Shown here one piece after another: positions 31,001-32,317 of a stretch of DNA of 32,317 nucleotides (the first letter of the stretch is position 1; each line of letters begins with the position of its first letter). A program made the translations under genes and the position numbers. The notes below the pieces were generated by a model, which did not search any database, was not told where the DNA came from, and saw only the letters and a list, made by a program, of their open reading frames with translations. Origin of the DNA: Intoshia linei (taxonomy: Eukaryota > Orthonectida > Rhopaluridae); NCBI GenBank assembly GCA_001642005.1, contig LWCA01000325.1, positions 1 to 32,317 on the forward strand, read 5' to 3'.

Positions 31001-31882
31001 TACGCAAAGAAGCATATGATTTGGCTACTAAAAATATACTTGATCCAGACTATATTTCAAGTGTTGAACAAGCTAGTCAGGCAGATATGATTAACACTTA
31101 TAGTTTTACCAAAGAAGATATTACGACTATACTTGCCACTGTTTTTGAAAATATTGGTGAAAACGTTGTACAGGAAATTCTAGACACTATTTTTGTAGAC
31201 AATGCACTTGAATATGATAAAAATGAAACTGTAAATAAAATTGTAAGTTTATATTTACAAAATTTAAAGTTAAATGTTTGTGGAAATAAATGCTTCTAGC
31301 ATATATTTCACATTCTGTATTTGGAAAATATAAACAATTCCATGATTTACAACATTCATAGTTAATTAAGGTTGACTAATTAACTTACTAAGGTGTGATT
31401 TTAGTTTTCCACGACCCTGATAAAGAACTCGTAGGACCTATCCCATTTGTATAATTTCTGAATTTGTTTTATAATTATAATTTAAATATTTTAGCTTGGA
31501 AAAGAAATAAATAACGAAATGTATTATTTTCATACCCTATTTCCTAAAGCCATGGTTTTATCTCATCATGATTTTCACCAATCTGTAACAAAATATATTA
31601 TTCAAGTAAGGCATCAATTAGTAGATGATACTTTGGAAAGTATTCAATATGATGAGTAATTATACTTAATAATACTTTTAAAATAAAATTAGGGAAGGAA
31701 TCATAAATCCTGATGACTTGAAAAGAACATTAATGTTGACTAATCCAGGAATAACTCCCAGAGAAACAAATCGGTTAATTAGATGGGTATTTGAAGAAAA
31801 TAAAGAGTTGGAAACATCAGTAGTGTCAAACAAATTGAAGAATTATGATATAAAACTATATCCACACAAATTGGAATTGTAA
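27392..31882 (+). CDS. TSNAXIP1: Translin-associated factor X-interacting protein 1 (TSNAXIP1)-like
   Basis: TSNAXIP1 is a coiled-coil protein expressed in testis and ciliated cells; its molecular role is poorly defined, but it tracks with axonemal genes. Exons: 27392-27451, 27493-27801, 27838-27907, 27950-28083, 29465-30420, 30669-31242, 31495-31655, 31693-31882. Joined they give 2,454 nt, 817 residues plus TAA, longer than the roughly 660-710 residues of the mammalian protein because of an Asn/Lys-rich insert at about residues 335-440. The N-terminal domain (residues 21-190) has FLSEVEKWLKNEVELL, MLQPYQEAFDYII and TYKPILSEIK. Exon 5 has the family signature DPVTLAVELK, SDVVSRR and SATPRPNW. 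The C-terminal exons carry INPDDLKRTLML, matching the family's last helices. Introns of 36, 37, 41 and 42 nt are needed and preserve frame. Confidence 0.88.
28149..28225 (+). mobile_element. Partial copy of the CAGAGCYGAACCTA MITE family
   Basis: CAGAGCTGAACCTACCGTAACGACC followed by TTGGGACCTCGAATCAATTTTTG matches the left arms of the elements at 25179 and 15332. The right arm was not found. Direction is given for the left-arm consensus. Confidence 0.5.
28692..28775. repeat. Repeated TGTGTATTCTATACTATACACA palindrome, possible piggyBac-like end
   Basis: TTAACCCTTTCACTGTC at about 28692-28708 has the TTAA plus CCCTTT form of piggyBac-type termini. Immediately after it a palindromic unit, TGTATTCTATACTATACACA, occurs twice (about 28710-28728 and 28750-28770) with small changes. 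No opposite end is seen, so this is tentative. Confidence 0.35.
29004..29334. mobile_element. Pogo/mariner-like MITE, 331 bp, flanked by TA
   Basis: The left end CTGTGTTTTTTCGATTATAA and the right end TTATAATCGAGAAAAGACAG are inverted copies with few differences, and each is flanked by TA. A second internal inverted GCTTATAATC motif follows near 29060. There is no transposase. TA duplication and CTGT ends fit the Tc1/mariner-pogo superfamily. Confidence 0.75.
29465..30420 (+). CDS. TSNAXIP1: TSNAXIP1 exon 5: coiled coil and STPRPDW-type signature
   Basis: The exon follows AG at 29463-29464 and stays open for 956 nt. It starts DVNDSRKLLIIEINDLKNQQ, continuous with the coiled coil of exon 4. 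Then come DPVTLAVELKCLRRDEARTR, SDVVSRR and SATPRPNWDNL, all diagnostic of TSNAXIP1. An Asn/Lys-rich insert follows with no family match, and the exon ends MSLNEVSLLAYRFWIDR, recalling the KKDVVNVLKDVWKER helix. The donor is at 30421. Confidence 0.88.
30669..31882 (+). CDS. TSNAXIP1: TSNAXIP1 exons 6-8: C-terminal helical region and stop
   Basis: Exon 6 (30669-31242) completes the split Arg codon and carries YRPDRYFKNFLMRIYRNE and EQAYNFYQAI, matching the FFFSFLERRFGE / WAYTIFENI region. It ends at a strong GTAAGT donor. Exon 7 (31495-31655) encodes NNEMYYFHTLFP and more. Exon 8 (31693-31882), after a 37-nt intron, encodes EGIINPDDLKRTL and RLIRWVFEENKE, then TAA at 31880-31882. A strong-looking donor at 31606 (CAA|GTAAGG) would break the frame to exon 8, so it is either unused or gives a truncated isoform. 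Confidence 0.83.
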
Positions 31883-32193
31883 AATTTATTAAATTAATTG
31901 CATCGTAATTTGTTTGAATGATGCACAGCCTGTCTGAATAAATTTTAGATGAAAAAAATTGTAGGTCTACAAATTATACATTTTCTGAACCGGTACACTT
32001 TCTGGATTATTTTAAAAAAAAATTAAAAAATTCTTAGTTGGCTTTTTTTAAATGAAAGAAATGTAAAATTGGAAATTTTATATTTAAAGCTTTTGATAAA
32101 AACTTCATTAAAATTTAAATTTTCAAATTCGAAATTCAAAAAACTATTCATCCCATTTTTTGCACATTCTTGTATTTTTATCTATTTATAAAC
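31883..32193. other. Downstream flank of TSNAXIP1
   Basis: Apart from the poly(A) signal at 31937, this AT-rich stretch holds no ORF, repeat or transposon end that I can support. Confidence 0.5.
31937..31942 (+). terminator. Poly(A) signal AATAAA for TSNAXIP1
   Basis: A canonical AATAAA lies 55 nt after the TSNAXIP1 stop codon, followed by GT/T-rich sequence (TTGTAGG at about 31959). This is the expected position for 3' end formation. Confidence 0.65.
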
Positions 32194-32316
32194 ATGCCCA
32201 GATGTGTTTGTACACATGAGGATTATAGAAAAAGGATATGCATAGTGTGCAATGCATACTATGCTTCAGTAAAACTAAAAAAATGGAGTTGTGTTATCAG
32301 AATGTATGGGATTTAA
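32194..32316 (+). CDS. Small Cys-rich ORF, unknown function
   Basis: Forty codons run from ATG 32194 to TAA 32314-32316. The start reads MPRCVCTHEDYRKRICIVC, a Cys-x-Cys ... Cys-x2-Cys arrangement that could bind zinc. The rest is Lys-rich and short. I do not recognise the family; the pattern resembles the N-terminus of small Cys-rich proteins encoded by repetitive elements. It may be only the first exon of something beyond the window, since a donor further right could exist, or a random ORF. Confidence 0.3.
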   Translation: MPRCVCTHEDYRKRICIVCNAYYASVKLKKWSCVIRMYGI

Positions 32317-32317
32317 T

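Overview
This is an AT-rich eukaryotic (animal) window with three spliced genes. An arthropod or another fast-evolving invertebrate is likely, but the lineage cannot be fixed from sequence alone. Every exon join used below is GT-AG and keeps the reading frame. Many introns are only 36-48 nt, while others are filled with small DNA transposons. Two genes belong to the sperm/cilium axoneme, so the organism should still build a flagellum.

Layout. Positions 1-4667 (+) hold the 3' part of a divergent dishevelled (dsh/Dvl) gene. The PDZ domain, PDZ-DEP linker, DEP domain and a degenerate C-terminal tail are visible; the DIX domain would lie before position 1. A candidate last exon at 4573-4667 joins in phase but encodes a WD40-like blade instead of the usual Dvl C-terminus. 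Positions 4668-7878 are intergenic and repeat-rich: a pogo/Tigger-like element, a 30-bp minisatellite, a hAT MITE with a perfect 8-bp target duplication, and a 163-bp-period direct repeat. Positions 27237 down to 7879 (-) hold a complete axonemal dynein heavy chain, DNAH2 type (fly kl-2 type, inner-arm I1/f beta chain), assembled here as 23 exons, 13,419 nt, 4,472 residues, with all four P-loops, stalk, microtubule-binding region and C-terminus intact. Positions 27392-31882 (+) hold a TSNAXIP1-like gene in 8 exons (817 residues). Positions 31883-32317 carry its poly(A) signal and a tiny Cys-rich ORF at the right edge.

How they fit together. DNAH2 and TSNAXIP1 stand head to head with only 154 bp between their start codons, which suggests one bidirectional promoter for two axoneme/testis genes. 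Introns over about 500 bp in all three genes have acted as landing sites for hAT-like, pogo-like and unclassified MITEs, several related to each other.
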